Source: Blastobasis lacticolella (Eukaryota > Arthropoda > Insecta > Lepidoptera > Blastobasidae). From it: 64,000 nt of DNA. The DNA is taken from NCBI GenBank assembly GCA_905147135.1, contig LR990053.1, forward strand, positions 1,872,501 to 1,936,500. Reading direction: 5' to 3'. Shown piece after piece: positions 51,660-63,952 of the stretch. Position 1 is the stretch's first letter, and each line of letters starts with the position of its first letter. A program made the position numbers and the translations under genes. The notes under the pieces were generated by a model, which made no database searches, was not told the origin of the DNA, and saw only the letters and a program-made list of their open reading frames with translations.

Positions 51660-53759
51660 TCACAAGTCATCAGTCATAGATTTCTTCATTTCATCGTCAG
51701 CCTCCTTTAGCAGCGGAGCTGATCCGCACATCCTTGCGTCTTTAGTGTAAGCCACGACTCCCACGCAGATACCAGCTATGACCAGCCAGAAGCCTCCCAC
51801 ATAGAAGGTCAGGTCCCAGTGGCCAGTCAGGTCGTAAAGAACACCTGGAACAGGGGAAAATGATAGGGTTATAGATTGTTGCTGATTGGACTGAGCGTCC
51901 GAAGGTGTCTTTCTAAGTGACTTTCGGAACAGGGGATAAAGCAGTGTCTTATGTGATGGGCGACATATTGGATCTTGAGCGTAGCAAAGGACTCTAAAGC
52001 TAAAACTGAACTCCTGGCCAAAGCTAGGGATTCAAACCGCCTGGGACAAGACAGCTGTATCCCAGAAGTGAATACTGTACTTTTTACACATCTATTCATG
52101 AGACAATAAATTGAGTTTGTAATTAGTTAAAATGTTATACATTTTTGGTGGAAATTCTTTTCAGATAGCTCTCTTGCATAGAATATACCAGCAGACCAAA
52201 AAATGGGCAGCACTGTTTTCTGTCTGACATTTTATTTAAACTTAACTCTCTTAGAAACTCCAACCCAGCTTGCGTGCGGGCGGTGACTAAGAGTAGTTAG
52301 AAAACCCTACATTAATGAAGAGGAGGCTTAAGTCCAACAGTCCAACCAATTTTACTGAAACAAATTTCGATTAAATTTGCTTTCAAATACAGAGAACCAC
52401 ATCTAAATCGGCCCATCCGTTCGGGAGCTACGATGCCACGTACAGACACACAGATACACAAAGCCACAGATACACACTATAACCTGTCTTTTTTCATAGG
52501 AGTTAAAAAATGGAATACTGATCATACCTCCAATAGGCGGGCCGGCCAAATGCCCGATCCCTTGACTCAGCAGGATCATCCCGTAAGCCACAGAGAAGTG
52601 ATCAATGGGCATCAGCTCCATCAATATGGCTGGCGTGTAAGAGTAGGAGCTGGCGAAGGAGAGGCCGAAGACTGTGGAGATCACAGCCAAGGCCCAGTAG
52701 TTGGTGATGAAGAACGGATAAATGGCCACTGATGCTCCACAGATGATGAGGCAGGCCGCGTACGATTTGCACACATTCACCCAGGGTTGGTCTCCAGACC
52801 AGCCCAAGACTACCTGGAAGGAGAATTTTTGGCTGTAAATACTGTACACCGGGTGGGCTTCGTTTAGCACTGTCCCTGTTTCACGCTTAAATAATAATCA
52901 TCATACAAATAAGAACTTCGCTCTTTTCCGATTCCGTACCGATTTCGAACCCTTAACTTTGTTGTCTGTCCGTCTATATGTCAAGACTCTTTTTCTCAGG
53001 AAAGCGTATAGGTAGCAAGTTGAAATTAATATCAAAAACTCAAGTCAATAATCCCTTGGAGCAGCGTTAAAATCAAGCTTCTAAATCAACGCAATCAAAA
53101 GATACGGCCGTTTATGCTCCCTTTGTGCCGCATATTTTGACGCTCGCAAGGGAAACAAAACCTAACTGTGCGGTTCCAAAAGAGCTTTCTTCCACGCACC
53201 TTAAGGTTGTGGAAATGTTTTGAAGCTCTGGTTTGCCTTTGGAACCTGGAGGTTTTCTCTGTCGAGTACAATATGAAGTTCTTCAAGAAAGGGGTGGAAA
53301 GGTCTCTACTACTATCGTTCTCTCTATTCGTAGCGTTCTCTTTCTGACAACCTGAGTAGATAACTGATAAACTGCTTATATACTTTTTTTTTTTGGAAAT
53401 ATATACTTATTTTACATACTACACATAGACCCGTAACAAATATTAAAATTAAGCATTTCAATTTCTGCTTGGCCGGGCGACCGGCATGTTAACCAAATTA
53501 ACCAATCAGGTCTACAATTTTTGAAAAATTTGTAAGTACTTACAATCCCAATGCTGCTGGCCACACCGATAATACTGATCATCTGCTCCCCGCCCTCAAC
53601 GCCCGACGCAGTCATGAACAACTTGAGGTAGAAGTAAGGAACGATGAACCAGATAGATAAAATCAGCGATGAAAGGTTGAACATCAGGAAGTGGAATTCT
53701 GTGAACATCCTGAAATCGAAGGTGGTCTTCAGGACTTCAAAGCAGCGATTGTACCACAT
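51660..53759 (-). CDS. MCT exons 3-5: helices 7-12 and C-terminal tail
   Basis: Exon 53759-53544 encodes the segment before helix 7 (RCFEVLKTTFDFRMFTEFHF), helix 7 and most of helix 8. Exon 52813-52528 encodes CKSYAACLIICGASVAIYPF, ALAVISTVFGLSFASSYSYT, then DHFSVAYGMILLSQGIGHLA and GPPIGG, the conserved start of helix 11-12. Exon 51844-51660 encodes HWDLTFYVGGFWLVIAGICV and a short acidic tail ending DDL before TGA. No canonical poly(A) hexamer was seen in the 600 bp after the stop. Confidence 0.92.
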
Positions 53760-56337
53760 CTGAAAAGAAAAATCAGTGAAATGTAACTTAACACGTATGT
53801 ATGAGGACATATATTAAGACAACGCTAAGTCTGAATTACGTCCGAACTAAGTCCGAAAGCTTATAAATAAAAATAAAATAAAAATCTCTGTATGGCAATT
53901 TATGCCAAGTCATAGAACGTTATTTTCGTGAGTTATGAGAAATATATTATTATTAAATAATAGGCAAAACAATTAAAAAGGAAGAGCGAGAGATAATTTT
54001 CAACATAATTAATAATTTAGACAAATTAGAAGTACAAGTTCAAGCCAAATAACTGAATGTTTACAAGAAGTATTGACAAGGACAGATTATCCCCAGATTA
54101 TTGCCATATCCACATTTTATAATTTTTACTACTGTCAGTCAATACGAACTTATCGTGGTCCGTAGGTTATTATATCAGACAATCAAAAGGAAGCCAGGTA
54201 TCTGATTACTTCATACACTCATCAAGAAAATTATACTTAATAACTACGTTAGTGTTTTATTTCATGGGAACCATGATTACATTCGTCACACCGTGTTCTC
54301 GCTCACACATTTAATCATAAAAGTGTTAAGTTTATTTTTAACTGCTAGCTTTAAATATGACATAGTTTCTAGTATGAGTAAAGATGCGGTGATTAAACCA
54401 CACTGTTAGTTTATTACTAGTGTTGTGGTTTTATGGAATTTTCATTGTTCTCATACATGAACATACATCATCAATTCAAATATATTCAGTACTTAACCTA
54501 TTTTGAGTTTAAATATTCTTAAACAAGTTCTTAGTATTAGTTTAGGTATATTAATTAATATAATTATATCCATATTTACTTTAATTTCAAAACTCACCAT
54601 TTCCTCAATCGACGACGCTAAAGACCAGTCAGAATTTCTGTAAATATCTGGTAAAGATGAGGCCCTAAGTTTGTACCTTGGTAGATTCATTATGGCTCCC
54701 CTATGCATCATACTGTTCCTGTATAGAGGTAGGTCTCGGAAGTAATGATGATCAGTAGATATCTGCCGCATCCAATTAACTGGAGGTGCCTGCTTCAGGT
54801 CTTTCTGTGAATGTTTATTTCTAGTCAAACCACTATTTACACCTTCATCAGGTTTTGTATGCTTATGCTTGGGTTTCTCTTGTGCTGTGTCGTTACGGTT
54901 CGCATTGTCAACGTTCTTGTCATCTTTTGCCTCAGCTTTATCATTTTCCTTGTGCTTCTCATCGCTTTTAGGTTCCTTAGGATTTTTAACTTTCACTTGT
55001 ACTGGTAATTTTACAGGATCTTTACCAGTCGCGTGGGAACTAGCATCTTCCAAGTTTAAGTGCGTTTCAGAACGTCGTCGAGTTATTAAATCGGGATAAT
55101 TTTGTAGGATTATGTTGTACATGCGGTTGTTATCCATTAGTTTCTCAATAACTTCTGGTGGGACCTGAAAGTAATTGACGAACACTGTTATTTAAAAAAT
55201 ATTAATATTAAATAAAAAGTATAGGTACATATAATCCATAGCTACCTTTTCATTATGTTGAACAAAAGTTGGCAGATGAATTACAGAATGTATTCTTTTG
55301 GTCGATTGCTCTGCATTCATCTGAGTAGTTGCTTCTAATTGTTCAGCTTCGGCAATGGTTGAAGCTAGCGTTTCTAGTATATAGTCAGGACTCTTCCCAC
55401 TTTTCAAGAGTGATTTTAACTCTTCGGGACTTAAAAACACTGATTCGCCTCCAACAGATCTTGAACTAACAGACCCTGCACTAGAAGATCGTCTAGATCG
55501 AGCCTTAGATAACCTTCGTTCCCTCTTCTGTTTTATTTCAAGCCATTCTGGATTCCTCATCACCGATCCACATACGCACATGTTCAGTAATGAACCAGCT
55601 AATAATATAATGGTGCCTCTCCAACCGTATTCTTGAAGCAAGTATGTGGTCAATGGAGAATATATGAGGGTACCAAACCCAATACCACAGGACGCTAATG
55701 ACACAGCCAAGTTTCTCCTCTTGTCGAACCAAAATGCCACAGACACCACAGCAGTAACATACAGTATACCCATGGCTAACCCTGATAGGAAACCAAAGGT
55801 AAGGCATAACATTTCGACAGAATTGCTTACGGAAGCAAGCAGGAATCCTATAGTTGAGATGAAACCTGCAATCATGGTCATTACTCTACATCCATATCTA
55901 TCAACCACAGCACTCATAACGGGACCAGCTAGTAATGGTGTCGCAATGAAGAGACTTCCAATAAGTGACGTCTTAGATTGTGTAGTTTCGAAGTAATTTG
56001 TGAATTCTTCATGTAGTAAACCGAAGGAGAAGGCCAGGCCATCGGCGCATGCAGATACCAAGAATGCTGATACCACAACCACCCAACCCCACCCCCCGTC
56101 CGGAATAGGTGGAAGGGGGACATCACTGTCATCAGAACAAATGCTATCTCCGTCCAACCCTTCGAATTTGACTCTTTCTACCGGTGGGGAGTCATTGTTC
56201 TTTGTATAATGGGCGACTATATTGTCCTCTGATTTGAGAGAGTTAACTTTGTTAAGATCGCCTTGACTATTGTTCTGTTTGCCGTCGCCAGGGTGGCTGT
56301 TCTCCGTCAACCTGTCCGTTTCGTGTGGCTCGTTCAT
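51660..56337 (-). CDS. Monocarboxylate transporter family (SLC16/MCT) major-facilitator protein, complete
   Basis: Five coding exons on the minus strand: 56337-55246, 55164-54598, 53759-53544, 52813-52528 and 51844-51660, all with AG/GT borders and compatible phases (0, 0, 0, 1). The product is about 781 residues. It is a 12-helix plasma-membrane carrier; MCT relatives co-transport lactate, pyruvate, ketone bodies or related acids with protons, or carry amino or thyroid-type substrates. The N-terminal signature PDGGWGWVVVVSAF is at residues 79-92. FWFDKRRNLAVSLASCGIG at about 202-220 is the conserved helix 4-5 region, and GWRGTIILLAGSLLNMCVCG is helix 6. Helices 7-12 are in the last three exons. 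The loop between helices 6 and 7 is about 290 residues, much longer than in typical MCTs, and is Ser, Lys and Asp rich. The start ATG has A at -3. The substrate cannot be deduced. Drosophila relatives such as Silnoon are only a family-level comparison. Confidence 0.93.
53150..53310 (+). mobile_element. Non-LTR retrotransposon stub, degenerate, in an MCT intron
   Basis: Resembles 13925-14060 at DNA level (CTGTGCGGTTCCAAA, CTTAAGGTTGTGGAA, GAGTACAATATGAAGTTCTT) with frame breaks, and lies antisense in the intron between MCT exons 3 and 4. Confidence 0.68.
54598..55164 (-). CDS. MCT exon 2: long charged cytosolic loop
   Basis: This exon gives 189 codons without a membrane segment. After PPEVIEKLMDNNRMYNIILQ the middle of the exon is very rich in Lys, Asp, Asn and Glu, with many KxK/D repeats. 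The last third is APPVNWMRQISTDHHYFRDL, and then a segment reading LPRYKLRASSLPDIYRNSDW. Those bounding blocks look structured and are likely conserved, while the Lys/Asp part looks disordered. The exon ends SSIEEM before a GTGAGT donor. Confidence 0.9.
55246..56337 (-). CDS. MCT exon 1: N-terminal tail, helices 1-6 and start of the central loop
   Basis: This exon gives 364 codons. Residues 1-78 are a polar, acidic cytosolic tail ending SDVPLPPIPD. Hydrophobic segments follow at about 84-103, 125-145, 151-170, 175-203, 211-232 and 240-258. After helix 6 the chain reads NPEWLEIKQKRERRLSKARS and a Ser-rich stretch, then FLSPEELKSLLKSGKSPDYI, a probable amphipathic helix. The donor GTAGCT at 55245-55240 follows VQHNEK. 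Confidence 0.93.
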
Positions 56338-56382
56338 CTTTAGGTTATATTCCTTGTGGTGGCTAGAGGATCATAACTGCAC
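56338..56382 (-). other. 5' UTR segment of the MCT gene with upstream splice acceptor
   Basis: Immediately upstream of the ATG, on the minus strand, 45 untranslated bases follow a TTTACAG acceptor (plus-strand 56383-56389). The first exon and promoter would then lie upstream, at higher coordinates. That exon was not identified. A start within unspliced sequence is the alternative. Confidence 0.45.
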
Positions 56383-57009
56383 CTGTAAAGAGAAATTTTG
56401 TTTACGTTTCCACATGAGATTTAATTATCAAATCTGGTATTTATATATTTAACTGATATCCATGTAGGCAGCACCATTATAGCGCAGCGTTTCGTCTTAA
56501 TCCTTACAGTGACAACGCACCTGCGATTCTGCATTTTTGTTGCCAGCAAACTAAATGCATGAATTGTAGATGTTATGGGCGACAGTTACCGCTTACCATC
56601 GTAGGCTGTGTGCTCGTTAGTCACTGCGTAGCATATAAAAAAAATTTTAGCTCTGTTTCGTAGACGTTTTATTTAATTATTATACTAATAAGTAGGGATA
56701 TCTATCTAAGCAAGTTTAAGCACATGATAATAATATTCTAATTTAAATGTTTTAATACAAAAAAAATTATACGTACAAATAACAAGAATTATCGTATTCC
56801 GTAGCTAATGTAAAACGTAATCTACTTTTGGTATGTTTGGTAATCTCATCGCCAAGTACGTTAATAAAAGTAATGCACTATCTATTATATTTACTCAGCC
56901 AAAGTATGCAGTAAAGCAAACAGAAATGAACGCCTGTTATCATCATATAACAGGTTATTATTAACTTTGGATCGAATGAAACTGTTAACTGAGTTGTAGC
57001 CACTACATA

Positions 57010-57377
57010 TTAAAATATATTCATAGTATACAACAACGTCGCTTTCCGCCATCTGTCCTGTGTACGCTCAGATTTTTTAAACTACGATACAGAATTTAAT
57101 GCGGTTTTCAACAATAGATATTCAAGAGGATGGCTTATGGGCAAGAAAAATAAGATTGAGTAGGGGTAATGTAGGTGTAGGGTAGGGTAGGAAAGGGGTA
57201 GTGTAGGTGTAGGGTATGTGTAGGGGTAGGTGTTGGGTAGTTGTAAAGTAAGCGTAGGATAGTTGTATAGTAGGTGTGGGTTGTTGTAGGGTTGGGATGG
57301 GATGGGTAGGAGTAGGGGTAGGGTAATGCAGGGTAGTGTAGGGGTATAACGTCACGCGAACGAAGTCGCGCCTTATT
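57010..57377 (-). mobile_element. Reverse copy of the CCCTA-minisatellite transposon, irregular array
   Basis: On the minus strand: AAGGCGCGACTTCGTTCGCG, then about 190 bp of degenerate CCCTACACC/CCAACCC units, then CATCCTCTTGAATATCTATT and AACCGCATTAAATTC. The array differs in unit length from 26572. A further arrayless relative is at 59480-59735. Confidence 0.75.
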
Positions 57378-57508
57378 CACTAAGTACTTATTATACAACA
57401 ACGGCAAAACGCTATCGCATGACCTTTAAATGCACGTGATAACAATGATAATGAACTACAATTCGACACCGCCGGCGCCAGTCGACAAAATTCGTGCACC
57501 TAATTCAT

Positions 57509-57538
57509 TTCAGTATGTGTGTGTGTGTGTGTGTGTGA
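57509..57538 (+). repeat. (GT)n microsatellite
   Basis: About twelve uninterrupted GT units upstream of the transporter gene. A (GAT)n run is at about 59828-59850. Confidence 0.9.
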
Positions 57539-58974
57539 GTCCAATGACTAGGGCAGTTCATTAACACAGATGATTAGTTTTACAGCAAAATTAGCACAAG
57601 TTTATTAATAGAGTCAGCTAACGCCTAATAAAATTGCATGAGCAAACATTTCTGAAGAACCGTTTTAAAATTAGTAATCACCGAAAACCACGTAAACTGT
57701 CACTGATCGATGACTACAGAAAATGGTTCTCGTGTCACTAAATTACTTTAAATTTTCAAAACTAGGCATTATTCAACTTTTTTTTTTTTATATTATCCGG
57801 CAGACAAACAGGCATGCGGGCCACCTGATGGAAAGTGGTCAACGCCGCCTATGGACATCAGCAACACCAGCTCAAACTGGAACACGAGAATGCGAGAATT
57901 CTTGCTTGACAACAGGTTCCATAGTTCTGTAACTAGCGGGTTTCGATAGACGTTTTATTGCATATGGATTATGCAGTCAGACGGGCCACCTGATGGAAAG
58001 CGGCCATCGTTATCCGCAACAGGAATCCAAGAGGAGCGTATGAGAATTTTGAGAGTAGGTACTAGGGTTATGGATTTGCAATTTTGGTTCTGGATGCGGA
58101 TACTGATATATGAATCATATTATACCGGTTTCAGATATTACGTTTTAACTTAACGTTACGTTTTTACGAGGTTTATTATATTAGGTTACGGATATGAAAT
58201 TATTTCGAATAATTCGTTAGATTCGGTGACAGATTTTAGATTTTTAAGGAATTGAAAAATTAGAATACAAAAAGATAATTGTTCATTTGTAATGGTACAC
58301 GTACTCATAACAAAATAATAAGAACCAAATATTTTATTAACTTTCCTATTGCAAAAAATGATTTAAAACCATATTTATAAATTACTGCGTAAAAAATAGA
58401 GAAGCATACTTGCATTTACTACAGGTGGTCACCATAGAGGAGAGGGAAGTAAAAATGGGTCAAGTAGTATATGTGCGTCGAAACGTTAGTTACCTATGAA
58501 ATTGGCGTATTGTATGGGGAAAATGACGGAAACTATTGAAAAATGATGAAATAATTATAGAAGCAAATTATCAAATTTCTTAGAAATGTTAAATCCAATA
58601 ACAATAACTCATTGAATTTAATCAATAAAACTACAACTAACTGGGGCATATCATTTAAATATAACTATTCCCTTTATAAAATTACATCTGGTTAAAAAGG
58701 CAAAACTGACGACAAATAAAAAAGGGTATTTTTAAATCCTTTAATAAAAACATAATGAAAATATGTTTTATTCAATTTTAGGGATCTTCTATTCTAAACA
58801 TATTCAAGTTTCGAAATCAAGTATGGATTATTTACAATTAATAATATTGGAGCAAATAATTGTATACTTGCCAAAAAATCTGAACGCCTTCAAGGCTCTA
58901 GCCTTGTGAATATACTGTTCCTAGGCATGTTCTATCTTCGGGCGTCGTCGCTTACCAACAGGTGATACTTGGCG

Positions 58975-59070
58975 ATACTCTTGGTGTTGCTAATATCTAT
59001 AGGCAGTGGTGATCACTTTCCATCAGGTGGGCCACTTGCCTGTTTGACCACCGTATCACATAAAAAAAAA
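58975..59070 (+). mobile_element. LINE 3'-end insertion nested in an older LINE fragment
   Basis: The GGTGTTGCTAATATCTATAG...GTATCACATAAAAAAAAAA unit interrupts an older 17085-type stub (58893-58970 and 59072-59110, GAGATGGCGGTCAAAAG). Similar 3' ends with A tails are at 20000-20085, 43385-43490 and 43540-43675 in plus orientation. Reverse ones are at 10545-10690 and 57781-57870. Confidence 0.7.
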
Positions 59071-60257
59071 AGTTGAGATGGCGGTCAAAAGTTGACTACT
59101 TAGTCTAATATAAAACAAAACGCCAATTTCGCACAAGTATGGACGCAATAATTTCACGAAATCCTACCAATCCACAATCCCAACTGATATGTAAATAATT
59201 CGAAAGTAAGTACCCTAACTCTGTTTGTCAGTCCGAAGGTGGGTGGGCCGTTATGGACTGTTGGTCATGGATATGACACAACTTGACGCGTAACAGTCTT
59301 CGATCAACTATTTAAGAATGTAAAGTCTGGTTGCTTTTACACTAAAGTATATGAAAACATTCATTAACCACTATCACAATCTATCGGTTTGTATTTCTGA
59401 TACAACATTTTCAAATTAAGATGATACCTACTCTTCGTCAAGTAGGTAGGTACCTGCTAGAGTTTTTATCCCGATTTAAAAATAAAATGGCAGATGGGCC
59501 GCACATACTGTGTTCAAGTGTGTATACATATACATAGAATAATACAAAGCGGCTTCCCGCCGTCTGTACCTTTGTTTCTATTTATGTATATTATGTTTAT
59601 TAGAAATTTCAACTACGCAACGGGTTTAAATGCGGTTTTCAACACTAGATGGAGTGATTTTTTTGACAAGAAAAAATAATAGGTGGGAAAGGAGATTTAC
59701 GTGAACGATGTCGCGGCGGGTCTACTAGTGCCATATAGAACAATATATAATTATGAACTAAATATCGACTACCTACATATATGTGTATTTGATATATATA
59801 GGCGAACCCCGGGACATAACGCCGAGGTGATGATGATGATGATGATGATATGTCTTTGATATATAGCGGCCATAGCAGGGTACCTAACCTACGAAAGAAA
59901 TGGAATGACGAACACTATTCTCAGAATAAAACAAAACTTCAACGGAATTTATTCAAGGTTGCGACACTGTTCAGTTTCATGATGGCATCTACTGTATGCC
60001 TACCTATTAGAATGGGTATCTAATTTACATACCTAAGTGTAAGATAATACCAAGAAATTACCATCATTGTTTCAAGTCCCAAAATTAATTTCTCATTTTA
60101 ACGTAAATAAAAAATGTGTAGGTCTAGCTACCTACCTACCGTAGTATCTACCTAATATTATGTAGTATTACCTAGATAAAAAAGCGAAATGTAATAATAT
60201 ACGTTGGGATAGCTCTTTCACGCAACAATTACTGAAATTCCTGAAGTTCCTTCATCA

Positions 60258-60490
60258 TCATCATCACAGCAAATGACAGTTTACTACAGGGCACAGGCAC
60301 ATTTGGCCTCTCCCATGAGTGGGGAGGATGTTGCCATAATCTCCACGCTTGGCAGGCGGCTTGGAAACCGTAGTATTGTTAATTTAAAAATGGAAAACGC
60401 TGCTGCCCATTCTCCAGCCCACGGTGACTCTAGATCTTTTACCTCGAAAACATTAGACGCCTTGTACGACACCCACGAGTGCAATGTGCC
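60258..60490 (-). mobile_element. Repeat family A copy, degenerate
   Basis: A reverse-oriented copy with recognisable CATCATCATCATCACAGC tail, TTGCCATAATCTCCACGCTT and CTTGTACGACACCCACGAGT blocks, and many substitutions elsewhere. Confidence 0.75.
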
Positions 60491-62378
60491 GGAAATTACT
60501 CGGCTAAAGTTCCTATCGGAATACCTACCGGAAATACCTACACATCATATCAGAATTCCAGACGGGAACGACGAAGTCGCAATCGCAAGCAAAGGCCATT
60601 AAAATAATAAAACTACACAATGTACCTAATTGTATAACATGCTTTGCATAATAAATTATTTCCAGCATCCGAACTGTGCCGTCATCGACTGAAACGACTG
60701 GTTTGAAACACGCCCGGGAAGGCTGATTAAAAAGTGTTTTAAAACTAAAAACCCTGACTGTTTTGAAAAAACTAAAAAGTTAAAAACAAGCCGAATGTTG
60801 GTAGTGTAATTTAAACTTGAAAATGACCACCTGAATAACAGTGAATTAATTGAACACCTATCTAAAGACACGTGTTAAGACGAATCTAACGATACCTTAA
60901 CTGTCGAAATCCATCTAGCCGGGAGTCGGGTAAAAAGGCAAGTAAACATATTTACTCTCAGTAACTCCTACTGGCACACCTAACAGATAGGCGCCTACCA
61001 GTTTTCCTTAACGGAGTACTTAAGAAGTTACATGTCCGATATATGTGCTAATCTATAAAATTACCATGCGCCAACCGAATTAAATTGTATGGTAACAATA
61101 CAAACCACAAACGAAAATTAGGTTATAACAACGCACACCAAAACTTGTATATTTGAGGGAAACTCACTTTGAACACTTCCGAAATCCAACCTTATTAAGT
61201 TACGTAACACACTACAGTCACTACACTTAGATAACGGAGTTTACATGTAATTTGTGAACGTAATGTGTTGATTCGTTTTATAAACAGAGCCAGCGATGTC
61301 CATGACAGTGCGTGCGGACATCACGAGGCCGAAACGCCGACTACGTATACCTTCCTCCTGGCTGGGTTCAGTTCTGTGAACCTAGCACAAGTATATCCGC
61401 GAGAAAGCGTTTGTTTCCCTCTCTCAACATTAAGATGAAACAGATAGACGTATCTTCGAGTATGTCGCGAATATTCTCGCTTATACTAGCTGTACTGTAC
61501 AGTGTACAGTCTATCCATAATACGATGAAAACAAAGTATTGGGCGACTTGGAGAACGTAGGACATAAATCCAAGCTATTTTTGGGGCAATTATAGGAGTT
61601 AATGAAGGCTCGCCGGTGTGTTTGTAAACATGGAACAGCGATGCAAAATGTGCAGCGCGTAACATTGGATCATTTATAACTTATTTTGGCGTCTATGAAC
61701 TAATGTGGAAGGTTGTGAACCAATCCGAACTGTACAAGTTAAGTGAAAATTTGTGTAGGTTTGTAAAGTGGGCGATTCTGATAGAACCCTACTATGTTTT
61801 TAACCACCGACAAAAAAAGAGAAGTGTTATAAGTTTGGCGTGTGTATCTGTGGCTTTGTGTATCTGTCTGTGGCATTGTAGCTTCCGAACGGATGGACCG
61901 ATTTGGAGGCGGTTTTCTCTATTTGAAAGCCAGTTTACTCAAGAGACTAGGTACCTAAATATTTTTCGTCACGGATATCATCTAAGTATTAAATAATTTA
62001 TACCAGTATATTTAAGCTCTGGAAATTTAACTTCGTCAGTTAAGGTGGTGATTTATCCGTACCAGACAAATATTAAGCCGAAATAAACCATTCTAATCAG
62101 AATCTCCAACTCCACAACCCCACATTTAATTCAATTTGAAGAGTTTTATTTCGAGAGATAAGGAGTTTGTTTGTCCATGACAGATAAACGTCTAGCCTGT
62201 ATAAAACAGCATTCTGATAAGAATAACCCACTTTCGTTTTACTCTACAAATCTAAGTAGGTACAAAGTTTTATTACAATTTTGGAGTTCGGGTTAACACC
62301 TTTTGTACCTACGCAAATTCGACATGTGCTTTGTAGGCGGTCCCCGTACTTACGGTATTTACTAGAAGTAATTAGGCG

Positions 62379-62850
62379 GTGACGTTTATTTTTCCATACA
62401 TTTTTCGTAGACCGACTGACTGCCCGGAACTTTTATCGAAGATTTCTTTTTGTTGCAATAGACGAATCCTCAGACCGCGTTCTATTCTTAATGTACCCTT
62501 TTCAAGAACCAATATTAGACTCAATTCATATGTCGGAAGAGCATCTACCCTATGCAATAAACTCACTTTTAATTTTGATGTCGACACAAAATTAAACAAT
62601 TAGTTATAAAAGATTACTTCGTTGACTCTGAACTTTAACCACATTTCATTTACATACCTACAATTTGAATATTTTATATTTTAGCTAGTTTACTAAGTAA
62701 ATTCAACGAAGTGTTATGAATTCTTTCCGCATTACACATAATTTTGTTACCTACAGGTGGAGACTTGTAATTGGCTTCCTGTTAACTGTATAGAATATCA
62801 ATTGCAATGTTATAGCTGTAAGTCTTCCGAAAATAAATGAATAAATAAAT
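62379..62850 (+). mobile_element. Non-LTR retrotransposon stub with poly(A)-like tail
   Basis: Encodes RRPTDCPELLSKISFCCNRR and LNVPFSRTNIRLNSYVGRA, the C-terminal region typical of insect LINE ORF2 (DCPELL...PFxRTN). The 3' part ends at an AATAAATGAATAAATAAATA run near 62831. It is truncated at its 5' end. Confidence 0.75.
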
Positions 62851-63164
62851 AAAACGCAGGGGTTACGTTCTGAAAGGTATGTATATTCGGATTATGTTGA
62901 AGTCTTTTAGTCTACCTTAAACACAGAAACGAGTTTTAATAGCTAATAATAACAATTCATGCGATTAAAATTATAAGTATTGATTTTTCATACAAAAGAG
63001 CTCAACGAGATTCGCCCCCGTTGATGTCTTTTACGTGGTTGCTCTAATTTCGGTTTTTAAGGGGTTTTTGACCCTTCATCCTGGCTTAAAAATCCTGATT
63101 TTTCTGTCACGCACGAGAGCCCGGGTTCCGCCTTGACCATGACCAGGATTTGGCTATGGAGGTA

Positions 63165-63377
63165 GAGACGGTCTACACAACCAATAACGAGTGCACCGAA
63201 ATATATTATACCTTTAGCCACTAAAATGCCAATGGCGGCAATTGCCACCAGACGCAAAGTCCGGTTGTATGCCAATGGCAGCTGTTGCCGCCAGGCCGCC
63301 GCGAATGCGAGTACAGTTGAGTGGATAAACAATGTAATATTAATGCCAACCTCCAGTATATACATTTTATTTCTCAA
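63165..63377 (-). CDS. Hypothetical short membrane-like ORF, doubtful
   Basis: From the ATG at 63377 the minus strand encodes two hydrophobic stretches (VGINITLFIHSTVLAFAAA and LVAIAAIGILVAKGIIYFGA) separated by WRQQLPLAYNRTLR, with a plausible positive-inside pattern. Beyond 63165 the frame enters a SINE tail and reads repeat sequence to a stop at 63057. It could be the first exon of a gene or chance. No splice donor of good quality was seen. Confidence 0.18.
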
Positions 63378-63634
63378 TTATGCCAATCTAAGTAGTCTTA
63401 ATCTTCTCTTCATCCATCATCGATATCATCATATGTCGTAGTCGTAACCTCTCAATTCTAAATAGAATTTCAAACAATTTTCATGATATTGCACCACTAT
63501 AAGAGTGACTAAGCCCTGGCTTTGGCAAACGTCTGTTGTTTTTCACCATGACTCACTTTCAAACCCGGCCCACCCCCGAACGAACACGAGAGTTTGGAGC
63601 TAGGGGATATTTACGTTGTACTTACGTTAATATA

Positions 63635-63952
63635 GATCGTCGGTGGCCGAGTAGTTACGATGTCCGACTCGTAAGCTAGAGGTGCCGGGTTCGAATCTAC
63701 TGCGACCGTGTACCGATCACTCTTTTCTGAGTTTTGTACATTAGTTGAATGCTAACCGATGCTCTTACGGTGAGGCAAAACATAGTGATGAAACCTGCAT
63801 ATTTAGGCAACTGAATGTGTAACCATGATCCAATCTTGTCAGGTTCCCCTGGTAGCAAGGTCACGGATTACCTGATTTGACAAATCCTGGATCATAGTCA
63901 AAGCGGACCCTGGTCCCTCGTACGTCAGAACCGGGATATTAACGCCGAAATT
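63635..63952 (+). mobile_element. tRNA-derived SINE (family 1), full length
   Basis: The head GTCGGTGGCCGAGTAGTTAC and B-box GGTTCGAATCTACTGCG are followed by the same body as the copy at 5409, ending ACCGGGATATTAACGCCGAA. Confidence 0.85.
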
